Part shown: one piece after another, positions 34,979 through 43,946 of the stretch
How positions within the stretch are numbered: position 1 is the first letter of the stretch
Layout of the letters: each line of letters opens with the position of its first letter
Assembly (NCBI RefSeq): GCF_018130695.1
Contig: NZ_JAFCJX010000006.1
Coordinates: 248,001 to 312,000, forward strand
Length of the DNA stretch: 64,000 bases
Direction: 5' to 3'
Source: Bradyrhizobium jicamae
Lineage (GTDB): Bacteria; Pseudomonadota; Alphaproteobacteria; Rhizobiales; Xanthobacteraceae
Notes under the pieces: model-generated
What the model was told of the DNA's origin: nothing
Seen by the model: the letters and a program-made list of their open reading frames with translations, nothing else
Databases searched by the model: none
Made by a program: the position numbers and the translations under genes

Positions 34979-35833
34979 ATGACGACGCTCGATATCGATA
35001 CGGTGCAGGCCTTCCTGCTGGTCGCCGAGCTGCAGGGCTTCACCCGCGCCGCCGAGGCGCTCGGCACCACGCAGGCCGCTGTGAGCATGAAGCTGCAGCG
35101 GCTCGAGACCGTGCTCGGCAAGCGGCTGGTCGAGCGGTCGCCGCGCGCGGTGCGACTGACGGCTGACGGTTCGGCCTTCCTGCAGCACGCCCGCGCGCTG
35201 ATCGAAGCGCATGACCGCGCGCTGTCGGGCGAGAAGCCGGCCAAGCAACAGCTCACGCTCGGGATCAGCGACCACGCCGCCGGCCCCGAGTTGGTGCCGC
35301 TGCTGGAGCGGCTGCATGCGATGGCTGCGCAGCTCGCGCTGTCAGTCACCATCGGCTTCTCGCGCGAGATGCTCGACGCCTATGATGCCGGCGAGCTCGA
35401 CGCCGTGATCGTCCGCCAGGAAGGCAGCCGCCGCGGCGGCGAGAAACTGGCCGAGGACGAATTCGGCTGGTTTGCGACAAAACGCTTCGTCTGGCCGCGC
35501 GGCGATGCCCTGCCGCTCGCGACACTGGCCCCACCCTGCGGTGTCCGCGCCATCGCGGTGCGCGCGCTCGACAAGGCCGGCATCGCCTGGAGCGAAAGTT
35601 TTGTCGGTGGCGGCGTCACAGCGGTGGCCGCCGCCGCGCTGGCAGGACTTGCTGTCGCGCCCCTCGCCCGCCGCATTGCGCCGCCGGGATTGATCGACAT
35701 CGGAGCGGCGCACAAGCTGCCGAAGCTCGGACCGTCAAAGGTGATGCTGCACTCGAAGGTCAGCGATCCCGCTAAGCTCGCGGCGCTACGAATACTGGCG
35801 GCGACGTTTCGCAGTGTTGCCGTTGGTGCGTAG
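34979..35833 (+). CDS. LysR family transcriptional regulator
   Basis: A 284-residue LysR protein with N-terminal winged HTH (MTTLDIDTVQAFLLVAELQG, then TTQAAVSMKLQRLETVLG) and the effector-binding domain from about residue 90. It is divergent from the tautomerase gene; the 113-base gap holds a GATAAC direct repeat and a 6-4-6 palindrome. The ATG at 34979 was chosen over a TTG at 34973. Confidence 0.92.
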   Translation: MTTLDIDTVQAFLLVAELQGFTRAAEALGTTQAAVSMKLQRLETVLGKRLVERSPRAVRLTADGSAFLQHARALIEAHDRALSGEKPAKQQLTLGISDHAAGPELVPLLERLHAMAAQLALSVTIGFSREMLDAYDAGELDAVIVRQEGSRRGGEKLAEDEFGWFATKRFVWPRGDALPLATLAPPCGVRAIAVRALDKAGIAWSESFVGGGVTAVAAAALAGLAVAPLARRIAPPGLIDIGAAHKLPKLGPSKVMLHSKVSDPAKLAALRILAATFRSVAVGA

Positions 35834-35836
35834 GCA

Positions 35837-36274
35837 TTAGGGCTGCCCGTCTCGGAACTGAGAAGCGCGACTGCCATAGCGTCCCGCGACGGCCCAATAC
35901 GTCGCGCCCGCCGCGACCCCAGTTATGACGTAGATCCAACCAACACCTGAAGCCCAAGCTCGATCGGGTCCCGCGAACGCACTGATGCACAGCGCTCCCG
36001 TCGCCGCACCGGCACCAACGAAAAACAAAATCGAATGCGTCCGCAACAGCTCCGCCAACCAAATGGTCGTCAGCGCGGGGATCGCCGACATTGCGAAGAC
36101 GACGGGGAAAACCAAGATTGGCCCCATCACCAGGATCAAAAGACCGCCAGCCACAACGCCGCCCCAGTGAAGACTAGATGAGCCTGCTGCCCCAAGGATG
36201 GGCGATACTAGAATGACGGCCGTTGCGACCATGCATCCAGCGAGCCATCCGCCGATCGCACGAAGACCTGCCAT
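35837..36274 (-). CDS. Hypothetical four-helix membrane protein
   Basis: A 145-residue protein with four hydrophobic helices (about residues 8-28, 40-65, 82-100 and 108-128). No motifs. It lies ten bases downstream of the broken epimerase and may be in its operon; GGGGG precedes the ATG. The function is unknown. Confidence 0.75.
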   Translation of the reverse strand: MAGLRAIGGWLAGCMVATAVILVSPILGAAGSSSLHWGGVVAGGLLILVMGPILVFPVVFAMSAIPALTTIWLAELLRTHSILFFVGAGAATGALCISAFAGPDRAWASGVGWIYVITGVAAGATYWAVAGRYGSRASQFRDGQP

Positions 36275-36284
36275 CCCCCACTCC

Positions 36285-37722
36285 TCACAAAATCGCCTCG
36301 AACGCGCTGCGTAGCGTCTCGTGACGGAACACGAAGCCGTTGCTCAGCGCCTTGTTCGGCAGCACGCGCTGGCCGCCGAGCAAAAGCTCTTCCGCGAAAT
36401 CCCCGCCGACTGTGCGCAGCAGCGCCGCCGGGATGCGGAAGATCGCGGGGCGATGCAGGCGACGGCTCAGCTCCGCCGTGAATGTCGTATTGGTCACCGG
36501 GATCGGCGCGGTGGCGTTGATGGGGCCAGTGAGTTCGGGCTTCGCGATGACGTGCGCGATCAGGCGCACGAGGTCGTCGCGCTCGATCCATGACATCCAC
36601 TGCTTGCCCGAGCCGAGCGGACCGCCGAGGCCGAACTCGAACGGCGTCAGCATCCGCGTGATGAAGCCGCCATCGGTGCCGATCACGAGGCCGATGCGCA
36701 AATAGGCGACGCGCACGCCGTGGTCGGCCGCGGGCTTCGCCGCGGCCTCCCAGGGCTTCGCAGAGCTCATGGCTGAAGCAGGCGTGCGATTTCGCGGACT
36801 CCGTCAGCACCTGGTCCTGCCACAGCCCGTACCAGCCGATCGCAGAGCCACTGACCAGCACCGCCGGCTTGCGCTCGAGGCGAGTGATCAGCTTGATCAC
36901 ATCGGCCGTCATATTGATGCGCGAGGCCAAAATCTCGCGGCGCTTGGCTTCGGTCCACAGGCCGTTGCCGATCGGCTCGCCCGCCAGATTGACGATGGCG
37001 TCGATCCTGATGTCGGCAGGCAGCTGATCGAGGCTGGTGATCAGCATGATCGGCGGCGGCAGCATCTCGGCCTTCGCCGGATTGCGGACCAGCGTGATCG
37101 CCTGATGGCCTGATGCCGTGAGGCTCGCGACCAGGCGGCTGCCGATGAAGCCGGTGGCGCCGGTAACCAGCACCGTCTGCCGCGGCGGCAGCTTGTCGAC
37201 CAGCTTCTCGGCAGGCGTCGACGTTATGCGGCCGAGGCGCGCCGCAGCGGCAAAATCGCGCGCGCCGCACAGCGCGGCGCCAACTGCGGATGCTGCGGCG
37301 ATCGGGCTGAGCCATTCGATATAGGCCGACGTCACGCCGGTCGGCAGCATCGCCCAGTCGATCAAGACCGGCACCAGCAGGATCAGGATCGCACCATAAT
37401 TGATCGCGAGCAGCGTATGGTTGATGCGCTCGCTCGGCGGCAGCTTGCGGCTCATGTCCTCCTCGACAAAGTCCATCAGCGTGATGACGACCTCGACGAC
37501 GAGCACGGCGATGATCGCCATCGCGAAGATGCCGTGCACCTCGAGCCAGCCGAGCACCAGGAACAGCAGCGCATAGAGCATGTTGCGCAGGCCGTGCAGC
37601 TTCAGCTCGTAACGCTGCGAGGGACGCCAGGCCAGCCGCTCGGTGAATTCGTGGTGATAGAAGGTGTCGAACACGCCCATCGCGATCTGGATGGCGATGA
37701 GGGTCCAAAGCAGCGGCGTCAT
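36285..37722 (-). pseudogene. TIGR01777-type epimerase with N-terminal membrane domain, frameshifted
   Basis: Without the frameshift this would be a 478-residue protein. The N-terminal part (about residues 1-135) has four membrane helices, as in DoxX-like extensions. The C-terminal part is a NAD(P)-binding epimerase (QTVLVTGATGFIGSRLVASL, then INMTADVIKLITRLERKPAV and GSAIGWYG). Between 36751 and 36756 a run of three C (GGG on the plus strand) shifts the frame after HACFSHELCEA; removing one C restores CEA-WEAAAKPAADHGVRVAY and the TIGR01777 C-terminus. The length 1438 is one more than a multiple of three. Start ATG at 37722 has GGGAGG seven bases upstream and overlaps the preceding gene by four bases (ATGA). 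It may be a real pseudogene or a sequencing error. Confidence 0.82.
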
Positions 37723-38381
37723 GATGTGGCCTCCCTGAACACGGCCGACTGACGGATCAGCCGGCCAAAACGCGGGTGGACGATCTCGAGCGTGAAGCGG
37801 AACGTGCCGCCGCCGAGATCGGAATGGGTGACGGTGAGATCGCCGGGCGTGAGCCATTCCGGCAGCGGCAGGCGCAGCCGGCCGAGCTGCAACGAATAGC
37901 TGACACTGTGAAACACCAGCGCCTCGTGCTCGACCGCGATGCGCAAGGCCATGCTGACGCCGAAACCGACATACTCCTCAAGCCCGGTCGGACCGTCGAA
38001 GCGTTTGGCGGAATGAATGACCTGTGGAAAGCCGTCGCGGCGCGCGCAGATGCGGGTCCAGACCTGGCCGCCGCTGGCGGCATCCTCGGTGACCGTGACG
38101 ACCATCGGCACGCCGGTCTCACGCCCGGTCGGCAGCGGGCCACCGATCAGGCGTGCGGACTGCGCGAGCCACCAGCCGATCGGGCTGAATTCGGCCTCGT
38201 CGACCTCGCCGACATAGACGACGGTGTTGCCGTCCTCGAAGCGCTTTGAAAAACGCCGCCAGATCGCCACCGGCAGGCGGCCCCAATCCTCGTCGCAGAG
38301 CAGCGCGCGGAATCTGTGATCGTCGAGCAGTTTTGCGTCGGGAGCGGATGTCTTGAGGCTGGCTATCCTGGCTGACGTCAT
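37719..38381 (-). CDS. DUF4166 family protein
   Basis: A 220-residue protein of the DUF4166 type, with FRALLCDEDWGRLPVAIWRR near the N-terminus and the C-terminal PEWLTPGDLTVTHSDLGGGT. The function is unknown; it is commonly found fused or next to saccharopine-dehydrogenase-like or epimerase proteins. It is the middle gene of a three-gene operon (24-base gap upstream, ATGA overlap downstream). GGGAG precedes the ATG. Confidence 0.88.
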   Translation of the reverse strand: MTSARIASLKTSAPDAKLLDDHRFRALLCDEDWGRLPVAIWRRFSKRFEDGNTVVYVGEVDEAEFSPIGWWLAQSARLIGGPLPTGRETGVPMVVTVTEDAASGGQVWTRICARRDGFPQVIHSAKRFDGPTGLEEYVGFGVSMALRIAVEHEALVFHSVSYSLQLGRLRLPLPEWLTPGDLTVTHSDLGGGTFRFTLEIVHPRFGRLIRQSAVFREATS

Positions 38382-38405
38382 CGCTTTACTCCCGTTACGC
38401 CGATC

Positions 38406-38963
38406 CTATTTGGCTTTGCCCATCGGCAGAAAACTCACGATCTTTTCGCCGAGCTTGATCAGCGCGACGAGCCGCGGCCGCGGCACGTTCAGCATCTGCA
38501 CGTACCAGCGGTCGACCAGTTCGGTGAACGCCAGCATCTCCTTCAGCCGCTTGCTCGCGACCGTGCTGATGGTCGGATCATCGGCCGCGTCGGAAACACA
38601 GGCACGCAGCGCCGCAACCGCCGGATCGATCTCGCGCTCCTTGCGGCCGGCCGCGATCCTGGCCGCGACCTCCCAGATGTCGGTCTCAGCCTCGAAATGA
38701 TCGCGACGGTCGCCGAGGATCGGCACCCGCCGGATCAGTCCCCAGGACAGCAGCTCCTTGATCGAGTTGGAGACGTTGGAGCGGGCCATGCCGAGCGTGT
38801 CGGCGATGTCCTCGGCCGTCATCGGCGCTTCCGCCAGATAGAGCAGCCCGTGGATCTGGCTGACCGAGCGGTTCACCCCCCATTCGTCGCCCATGTCGCC
38901 CCAATGCAGGATGAAGCGCTCGACGGCGGCGGGAAGTTTCTTCTTGGCGGTTATTTCTGTCAT
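38406..38963 (-). CDS. GbsR/MarR family transcriptional regulator
   Basis: A 185-residue winged HTH protein: AVERFILHWGDMGDEWGVNR, then QIHGLLYLAEAPMTAEDIAD, LGMARSNVSNSIKELLSWGL and the wing VPILGDRRDHFEAE. These are GbsR-type regulators of the MarR fold. The ATG at 38963 lies inside a 9-4-9 palindrome, suggesting self-repression. It is the first gene of the operon with DUF4166 and the epimerase. Confidence 0.92.
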   Translation of the reverse strand: MTEITAKKKLPAAVERFILHWGDMGDEWGVNRSVSQIHGLLYLAEAPMTAEDIADTLGMARSNVSNSIKELLSWGLIRRVPILGDRRDHFEAETDIWEVAARIAAGRKEREIDPAVAALRACVSDAADDPTISTVASKRLKEMLAFTELVDRWYVQMLNVPRPRLVALIKLGEKIVSFLPMGKAK

Positions 38964-38973
38964 AACAGAAATA
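38952..38973. promoter_or_regulatory. Palindromic operator covering the regulator start codon
   Basis: TATTTCTGT-CATA-ACAGAAATA is a perfect 9-4-9 inverted repeat. The CAT of the start codon is in its spacer. A dimeric GbsR/MarR protein bound here would block ribosome or polymerase access. Confidence 0.65.
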
Positions 38974-39136
38974 TCAGATATTACGGAGCGGAAGTCAAGC
39001 GCCCGGCACCCCGGAATTGGGGCCTCCCCTGCCAGATTTGAGGCGTTGGCCCGGGCGGATCGCTGGTTCATAATTTGAGGACGGCGCTGACAGTGACGGC
39101 CTCGATCGGCCACCCGCATTCCCCAAAGGAGCCTTC

Positions 39137-39952
39137 ATGACGGCCCCCTCTTCCGACAAGGTATTCGCCGGCTCGGTCCCGCAGATCTATGACCGGCTGA
39201 TGGTGCCGATGATCTTTGCGCCCTACGCCCGCGACCTCGCGCAGCGCATCAAGGGCCACCGGCCGCGCGACCTCTTGGAGATCGCGGCCGGCACCGGCGC
39301 CGTCACGACGGTCCTGGCTGCCGAATTGCCCGAGACCCGCATCACCGCGACCGACCTCAACGAACCGATGCTGGCGCAGGCCAGGACACATCTTGCAGGC
39401 AAGACGAACATCACGTGGCAGCAGGCCGACGCGCTGTCCCTGCCCTTTGGCGATGCGAGCTTCGATATCGTCGCCTGCCAGTTCGGCGTGATGTTTTTTC
39501 CGGACCGCGTCAAATGCTATGCGGAAGCGCGCCGTGTGCTCAGGCCTGGCGGACGGTTTTTGTTCAACGCATGGGACAAGATCGCCGACAACGAGTTCGC
39601 TGACGTCATGCAGCAGACGCTGCGGCAGATGTTCCCGGCCGACCCGCCCGAATTCATGGCGCGGACGCCGCACGGCTATCACGATCCCCAGCGTATCAGC
39701 GCCGACCTGACGGCCGCTGGTTTTCGCGACATTGCCATCGAGACGCTCACGCTTCGCAGCCCCTCGCCCTCGGCGCAGGATGCCGCCACCGCCTATTGCC
39801 AGGGCACGCCGATGCGCGGCGAGATCGAGGCGCGGGGCGAGCCGGGTCTCGACGCTGTAACGCAGCGTGTGACCGAAGCGTTGGCACGCCGCTTCGGCAA
39901 CGGCCCGATCGACGGGAAAATTCAGGCGCTGGTGATCTCGGCGGTCGGTTAG
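39137..39952 (+). CDS. Class I SAM-dependent methyltransferase
   Basis: A 271-residue UbiE/methyltransf_11-type protein. Motif I is LLEIAAGTGAVTTVLAAELP, the acidic loop follows as ITATDLNEPMLAQAR, and motif IV is DIVACQFGVMFFPDRV, then RRVLRPGGRFLFNAWDKI. The substrate is unknown. AAGGAG lies six bases before the ATG. It is divergent from the GbsR operon (173-base gap). Confidence 0.93.
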   Translation: MTAPSSDKVFAGSVPQIYDRLMVPMIFAPYARDLAQRIKGHRPRDLLEIAAGTGAVTTVLAAELPETRITATDLNEPMLAQARTHLAGKTNITWQQADALSLPFGDASFDIVACQFGVMFFPDRVKCYAEARRVLRPGGRFLFNAWDKIADNEFADVMQQTLRQMFPADPPEFMARTPHGYHDPQRISADLTAAGFRDIAIETLTLRSPSPSAQDAATAYCQGTPMRGEIEARGEPGLDAVTQRVTEALARRFGNGPIDGKIQALVISAVG

Positions 39953-39953
39953 G

Positions 39954-40253
39954 TCAGACCGTCGGCAGGAACGCGAAGCGCTCGCCTGCTCCGCGCAGCT
40001 TCAGCAGGTCAGGCGTGCCTGCGCTCTCCTGCACGCTGTCGACGCGCGCCGATGACGGTCCGCGCCGGCAGGTTGCGATCATCTCGGCGACGACGTCCTC
40101 GGGGCCGGAAAACACCGCCTCGACGCTGGCGTCGCGGCGGTTGCGCACCCAGCCTTCGAGACGGCGCGCGGTCGCCTCGGATTCCACCCAGGCACGATAG
40201 CCGACGCCCTGCACCCGGCCGCTGATCGTGACGTGGCGAATCACGCCGCTCAC
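39954..40253 (-). CDS. acyP: Acylphosphatase
   Basis: A 99-residue enzyme (EC 3.6.1.7) with [17 protein letters not shown], which holds the catalytic Arg, and [17 protein letters not shown], with the catalytic Asn. It hydrolyses acyl phosphates. The start is GTG and overlaps the stop of the preceding gene (GTGA), so the two are coupled. Confidence 0.95.
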   Translation of the reverse strand: MSGVIRHVTISGRVQGVGYRAWVESEATARRLEGWVRNRRDASVEAVFSGPEDVVAEMIATCRRGPSSARVDSVQESAGTPDLLKLRGAGERFAFLPTV

Positions 40254-41116
40254 GTCTTCAGCCCCAGGAAATCGCCGCTGCGCTGCTTGGTCTCGGCCTC
40301 GCGCATCGCGCGGCTGGTCAACTCGGCCGACGCGATCCCCTTGAGGTTCTTCGGCGAGGTCCCCTCGCGCAGCGCCTTCAGCGTCTCGTAGACGGCTTGC
40401 GTTGCGGCCGCGAACGGCGCGTGGCCCTGCAGCGCGATGCGGACGCGTTGGCTGATCAGATAATCCAGCCCCGTCATCTCCTCGGGCGCACCGCCGAGCA
40501 CGATCGGCAATGTCGTGGCAGCAGAGATCGCCTCGAGTTCATGGCGCGACTTGATGCCGGTGAAGAACAACGCGTCGACGCCGGTCGCCTCATAGGCCCT
40601 GGCGCGAACGATCGCGTCCTCGAGATTGGTGATCGAGACCGCGCCGGTACGGCCGATGATGACCAGCGACGGATCGCTGCGGCCGTCGAGCGCAGCCTTC
40701 ATCTTGCCGACCCCCTCCTCGAGCGAGATGAGTTGCGTCTTGGACTCGCCGAACGCCTGCGGCAGCAGCGTGTCCTCGATGGTGAGACCGGCGGCGCCTG
40801 CCGCCTCCAGCTCCTGCACGGTACGGCGGACGTTGAGCGCGTTGCCATAGCCGTGATCGGCATCGACCAGCACCGGCAGGTGTGCTGCACGTGACATCCG
40901 CCGCATCTGCTCGGCGAGTTCGGTCAGCGTGATCAGCGCGATGTCGGGATCGCCCAGCACGGCCAATGAGGCGACCGAGCCGCCGAACATGCCGAGCTCG
41001 AAGCCGAGGTCTTCGGCAATGCGGATCGAGGTCGCGTCGTAGACGGAACCCGGGCGGATGCAGCCGGAGCCGGTGAGGATGGCGCGTAGTTTCTCTCGGC
41101 GCTGACGGAAAGCCAT
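40250..41116 (-). CDS. Isocitrate lyase/PEP mutase superfamily protein, oxaloacetate-decarboxylase-like
   Basis: A 288-residue (alpha/beta)8 protein. The metal site [32 protein letters not shown] and [11 protein letters not shown] are present. The pattern ([33 protein letters not shown]) closely matches the PA4872-type oxaloacetate decarboxylase branch (EC 4.1.1.112) rather than true isocitrate lyase, whose catalytic KKCGH loop is absent. The ATG at 41116 is fixed by alignment. It is the first gene of a pair with acyP. Confidence 0.88.
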   Translation of the reverse strand: MAFRQRREKLRAILTGSGCIRPGSVYDATSIRIAEDLGFELGMFGGSVASLAVLGDPDIALITLTELAEQMRRMSRAAHLPVLVDADHGYGNALNVRRTVQELEAAGAAGLTIEDTLLPQAFGESKTQLISLEEGVGKMKAALDGRSDPSLVIIGRTGAVSITNLEDAIVRARAYEATGVDALFFTGIKSRHELEAISAATTLPIVLGGAPEEMTGLDYLISQRVRIALQGHAPFAAATQAVYETLKALREGTSPKNLKGIASAELTSRAMREAETKQRSGDFLGLKT

Positions 41117-41138
41117 GGTGCCCTCTGTTCTATCCGCC

Positions 41139-41222
41139 GTCATTGCGAGCAAAGCGAAGCAATCCATCGTACCGCAAGGAAAGTATGGATTGCTTCGTCG
41201 CAGACGCTCCTCGCAACGAAGG
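41139..41222. repeat. Dispersed inverted repeat upstream of the ICL-like gene
   Basis: GTCATTGCGAG starts it. GAAGCAATCCAT (41156-41167) pairs perfectly over 12 bases with ATGGATTGCTTC (41185-41196). The outer CTCCTCGCAACGA resembles the complementary arm. This is a common repeat in Bradyrhizobium as I recall. It lies between this gene and the carboxylase gene. Confidence 0.65.
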
Positions 41223-41230
41223 GGTTGCGT

Positions 41231-43246
41231 CTATGCGAACTCCAGGATCAACGCATCGACCGCGAGCGTGGCGCCGGCGGCGGCGTGGACCTTCTTCACG
41301 GTGCCGTCGCGCTCGGCGCGCAGCACGTTCTGCATCTTCATGGCCTCGACCACGGCCAGCGTCTCGCCGGCCTTGACCTCCTGCCCTTCGCTCACCTCGA
41401 TCGAGACCACGAGGCCGGGCATCGGGCACAACAGCTTCTTGCCGGTATCGGCGGCCGAGGTCACCGGCATCAGCCGCGCCGAGGCAGCCTCGGTCTCGGT
41501 GAAGACGTAGACCGGAACCTCAAAGCCCTGATGCGCGAGGCGGAAGCCGTTGTTGATGGCGCGCACCTGCAGCGCGACGAACTGGCCGTCGATGGTGCCC
41601 TGCCAGACCGGTTCGCCCGGCGCCCAGTTGGAGACGATGTTGTGCGGATTGCCCGGCAGCCCGTCGCTGCCGATGAAGCGCACCGCGATGGCGTCGGACT
41701 CGCGGGCGACATCGAGCGCGATCTCCTCGCGATCGAGCCACACCGCGCGGCGGCGCTCGCGCTGCACGATACGGCCGCCCATTTGGCCGGAAATCTGCCG
41801 CTTGCGCTCGCCGAGCACGTGGTCGATGGCAGCGCCGACGGCAGCGAGCCGCCGCGCGATCTCGCCTTCCGGCGCGCGTGCCGAAAAGCCCTTCGGGAAT
41901 TCTTCCGCGATGAAGCCGGTCGACAGCCGGCCTTCGCGCCAGCGCGGATGATTCATCAGCGCCGACAGGAACGGAATGTTGTGGCGGATGCCGTCGACAT
42001 AAAAGGCGTCGAGCGCGGTGGCCTGCGCCTCGATCGCGGCGGCCCGTGACGGGGCGTGGGTGACGAGCTTGGCGATCATCGGATCGTAATGGATCGATAT
42101 CTCGCCGCCCTCCTGCACGCCGGTGTCGTTGCGGATGGTGACGCCGTCATGGCTCGCTTCCGACGGCGGACGGTACTTCACGAGGCGTCCGATCGAGGGC
42201 AGGAAGTTGCGGAACGGGTCTTCGGCATAGACGCGCGATTCCACCGCCCAGCCGGTCAGGGTCACGTCCTTCTGCGCGAGGCTGAGCTTCTCGCCCGCCG
42301 CGACGCGGATCATCTGCTCGACGAGGTCGATGCCGGTGATCAGTTCGGTGACGGGATGCTCGACCTGCAGGCGGGTGTTCATCTCCAGGAAGTAGAAGCT
42401 CTTGTCCTGGCCGGCGACGAACTCGACGGTACCGGCGGAATCATAATTCACGGCCTTGGCCAGCGCGACCGCCTGCTCGCCCATCTTGCGGCGGGTGGTC
42501 TCGTCGAGCAGCGGCGACGGCGCCTCCTCGATGACCTTCTGGTTGCGGCGCTGGATCGAGCATTCGCGCTCGCCGAGATAGATCACGTTGCCGTGCTTGT
42601 CCCCTAACACCTGGATTTCGATGTGGCGGGGATCGACGATGAATTTTTCGATGAAGACGCGGTCGTCGCCGAACGAGGATTTGGCCTCGGCCTTGGCGAG
42701 ATTGAAGCCTTCGGCGACCTCGGCCTTCGAATGCGCAATGCGCATGCCCTTGCCGCCGCCGCCGGCGGACGCCTTGATCATGACGGGATAGCCGATCTCG
42801 TCGGCGATCTGCACGGCGTGGCGGTCGTCCTCGATCACACCGAGATGGCCGGGTACGGTCGACACCTTGGCCTTTGCGGCGGCTTTCTTGGACTCGATCT
42901 TGTCGCCCATCGCGGCGATCGCGCCGGGGTTCGGGCCGATGAAGACGATGCCTGCCGCCTCCAGCGCGCGCGGAAACGCCTCGCGCTCGGACAGGAAGCC
43001 GTAGCCGGGATGCACGGCCTGCGCCCCGGTCTTGCGGCAGGCCTCGACGATCCTGTCGATCAGAAGGTAGCTCTCGGCCGCGGCCGGCGGGCCGATCAGC
43101 ACGGCCTCATCGGCCATCTCGACATGCAGCGCGTCGCGGTCGGCCTCGGAATAGACGGCAACCGTCTCGATCCCCATGCGGCGCGCAGTCTTGATGACCC
43201 GGCAGGCGATCTCGCCGCGATTGGCGATCAGGATTCGTTTGAACAT
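41231..43246 (-). CDS. pccA: Acetyl/propionyl-CoA carboxylase biotin carboxylase subunit (alpha)
   Basis: A 671-residue two-function protein. Residues 1-450 form biotin carboxylase: MFKRILIANRGEIACRVIKT, ATP-grasp loop IKASAGGGGKGMRIAHSKA, ERECSIQRRNQKVIEEAPSP and the EMNTRLQVEHPVTELITG motif. A middle BT domain leads to the C-terminal biotinyl domain with VVEAMKMQNVLRAERDG, Lys being the biotin carrier. The length and layout match PccA rather than acetyl-CoA carboxylase AccC. It carboxylates biotin for propionyl-CoA. The beta subunit is not next to it. The ATG at 43246 follows the family N-terminus. Confidence 0.95.
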   Translation of the reverse strand: MFKRILIANRGEIACRVIKTARRMGIETVAVYSEADRDALHVEMADEAVLIGPPAAAESYLLIDRIVEACRKTGAQAVHPGYGFLSEREAFPRALEAAGIVFIGPNPGAIAAMGDKIESKKAAAKAKVSTVPGHLGVIEDDRHAVQIADEIGYPVMIKASAGGGGKGMRIAHSKAEVAEGFNLAKAEAKSSFGDDRVFIEKFIVDPRHIEIQVLGDKHGNVIYLGERECSIQRRNQKVIEEAPSPLLDETTRRKMGEQAVALAKAVNYDSAGTVEFVAGQDKSFYFLEMNTRLQVEHPVTELITGIDLVEQMIRVAAGEKLSLAQKDVTLTGWAVESRVYAEDPFRNFLPSIGRLVKYRPPSEASHDGVTIRNDTGVQEGGEISIHYDPMIAKLVTHAPSRAAAIEAQATALDAFYVDGIRHNIPFLSALMNHPRWREGRLSTGFIAEEFPKGFSARAPEGEIARRLAAVGAAIDHVLGERKRQISGQMGGRIVQRERRRAVWLDREEIALDVARESDAIAVRFIGSDGLPGNPHNIVSNWAPGEPVWQGTIDGQFVALQVRAINNGFRLAHQGFEVPVYVFTETEAASARLMPVTSAADTGKKLLCPMPGLVVSIEVSEGQEVKAGETLAVVEAMKMQNVLRAERDGTVKKVHAAAGATLAVDALILEFA

Positions 43247-43393
43247 GCTCTTCTTGCTGGCTTTTGACTTTGGGCAGGATCCTCCCCGCGCAGTGGGGCG
43301 CGGGCAACCCCTCCGTGGTACAGCAAAACGCCTCGGAGGCAACTGGTCTAATTTGATCCTACCCCCGCCCTTGGCGGTAGCCCGAGCAGGTCG

Positions 43394-43603
43394 TCAGCCC
43401 GTATAGGTCTGGAAGCGCCCCCGTGTGTAGGCGTGCGATACCGCCTTCATCAGCTCGCTGACCTCGTTCTCCAGATACTCATTGGCCACGATCAGCGCGC
43501 GGACGGTGGCGCGCAAATCCCCGCCGCAGGCCGCAATCGCCTGATCGACCGCGGCTTCCAGGCCGTCGTTGTCCTCGGTTTGGGGTTTGGCAGATGAGGA
43601 CAT
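43394..43603 (-). CDS. Small conserved hypothetical protein
   Basis: A 69-residue protein with helical stretches LEAAVDQAIAACGGDLRATV and LIVANEYLENEVSELMKAVS. It resembles a conserved rhizobial protein. The function is unknown. The ATG at 43603 fits; an extension to 43663 exists. It lies just downstream of a 41-residue protein gene. Confidence 0.75.
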   Translation of the reverse strand: MSSSAKPQTEDNDGLEAAVDQAIAACGGDLRATVRALIVANEYLENEVSELMKAVSHAYTRGRFQTYTG

Positions 43604-43659
43604 GAGATCGTTCCGGGATTCCCTTGGAGGCCCTATGTTCTTATTTCGTTCTGGTTTCG

Positions 43660-43785
43660 TCAATCCGCTGTTTGACGGAGATCGCCCTCGTCAGCCGTCT
43701 TTTTCTTGCGACGGAACGGCCGGCCGAGGAACAGCAGCCAGTCGGTGATGGCTTCAAAGATGATATCGATGACGAGTTCGGCCAT
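43660..43785 (-). CDS. 41-residue membrane peptide
   Basis: The frame encodes 41 residues, beginning MAELVIDIIFEAITDWLLFL, a hydrophobic segment, then GRPFRRKKKTADEGD, strongly basic, and ends DLRQTAD. AAGGA lies nine bases before the ATG. The pattern (hydrophobic helix plus basic stop-transfer) suggests a small membrane protein, and I recall similar ones in Bradyrhizobium. It is 57 bases upstream of the previous gene on the same strand. Confidence 0.6.
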   Translation of the reverse strand: MAELVIDIIFEAITDWLLFLGRPFRRKKKTADEGDLRQTAD

Positions 43786-43946
43786 GCGCTTGCATCCTTC
43801 AATTGCAATGCCTGGCCTTTTCTACGCCCCGTTCATCCCGTCAGATGTGATCTGCCGCACGTTCGCAACGCGACATCGCTTGGTTTGTCGACACAGGCCT
43901 GTGATAGAAGAGCGTGCGCCTGCTCAAAACGATTTAAAGTGAGACA

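Noticed and set aside
36285..36770. A second, separate gene for the epimerase C-terminus, starting at an internal ATG
   Set aside because: The N-terminus of this frame is continuous with the upstream frame after a one-base correction, and no ribosome site precedes the ATG. A frameshift is the simpler reading.
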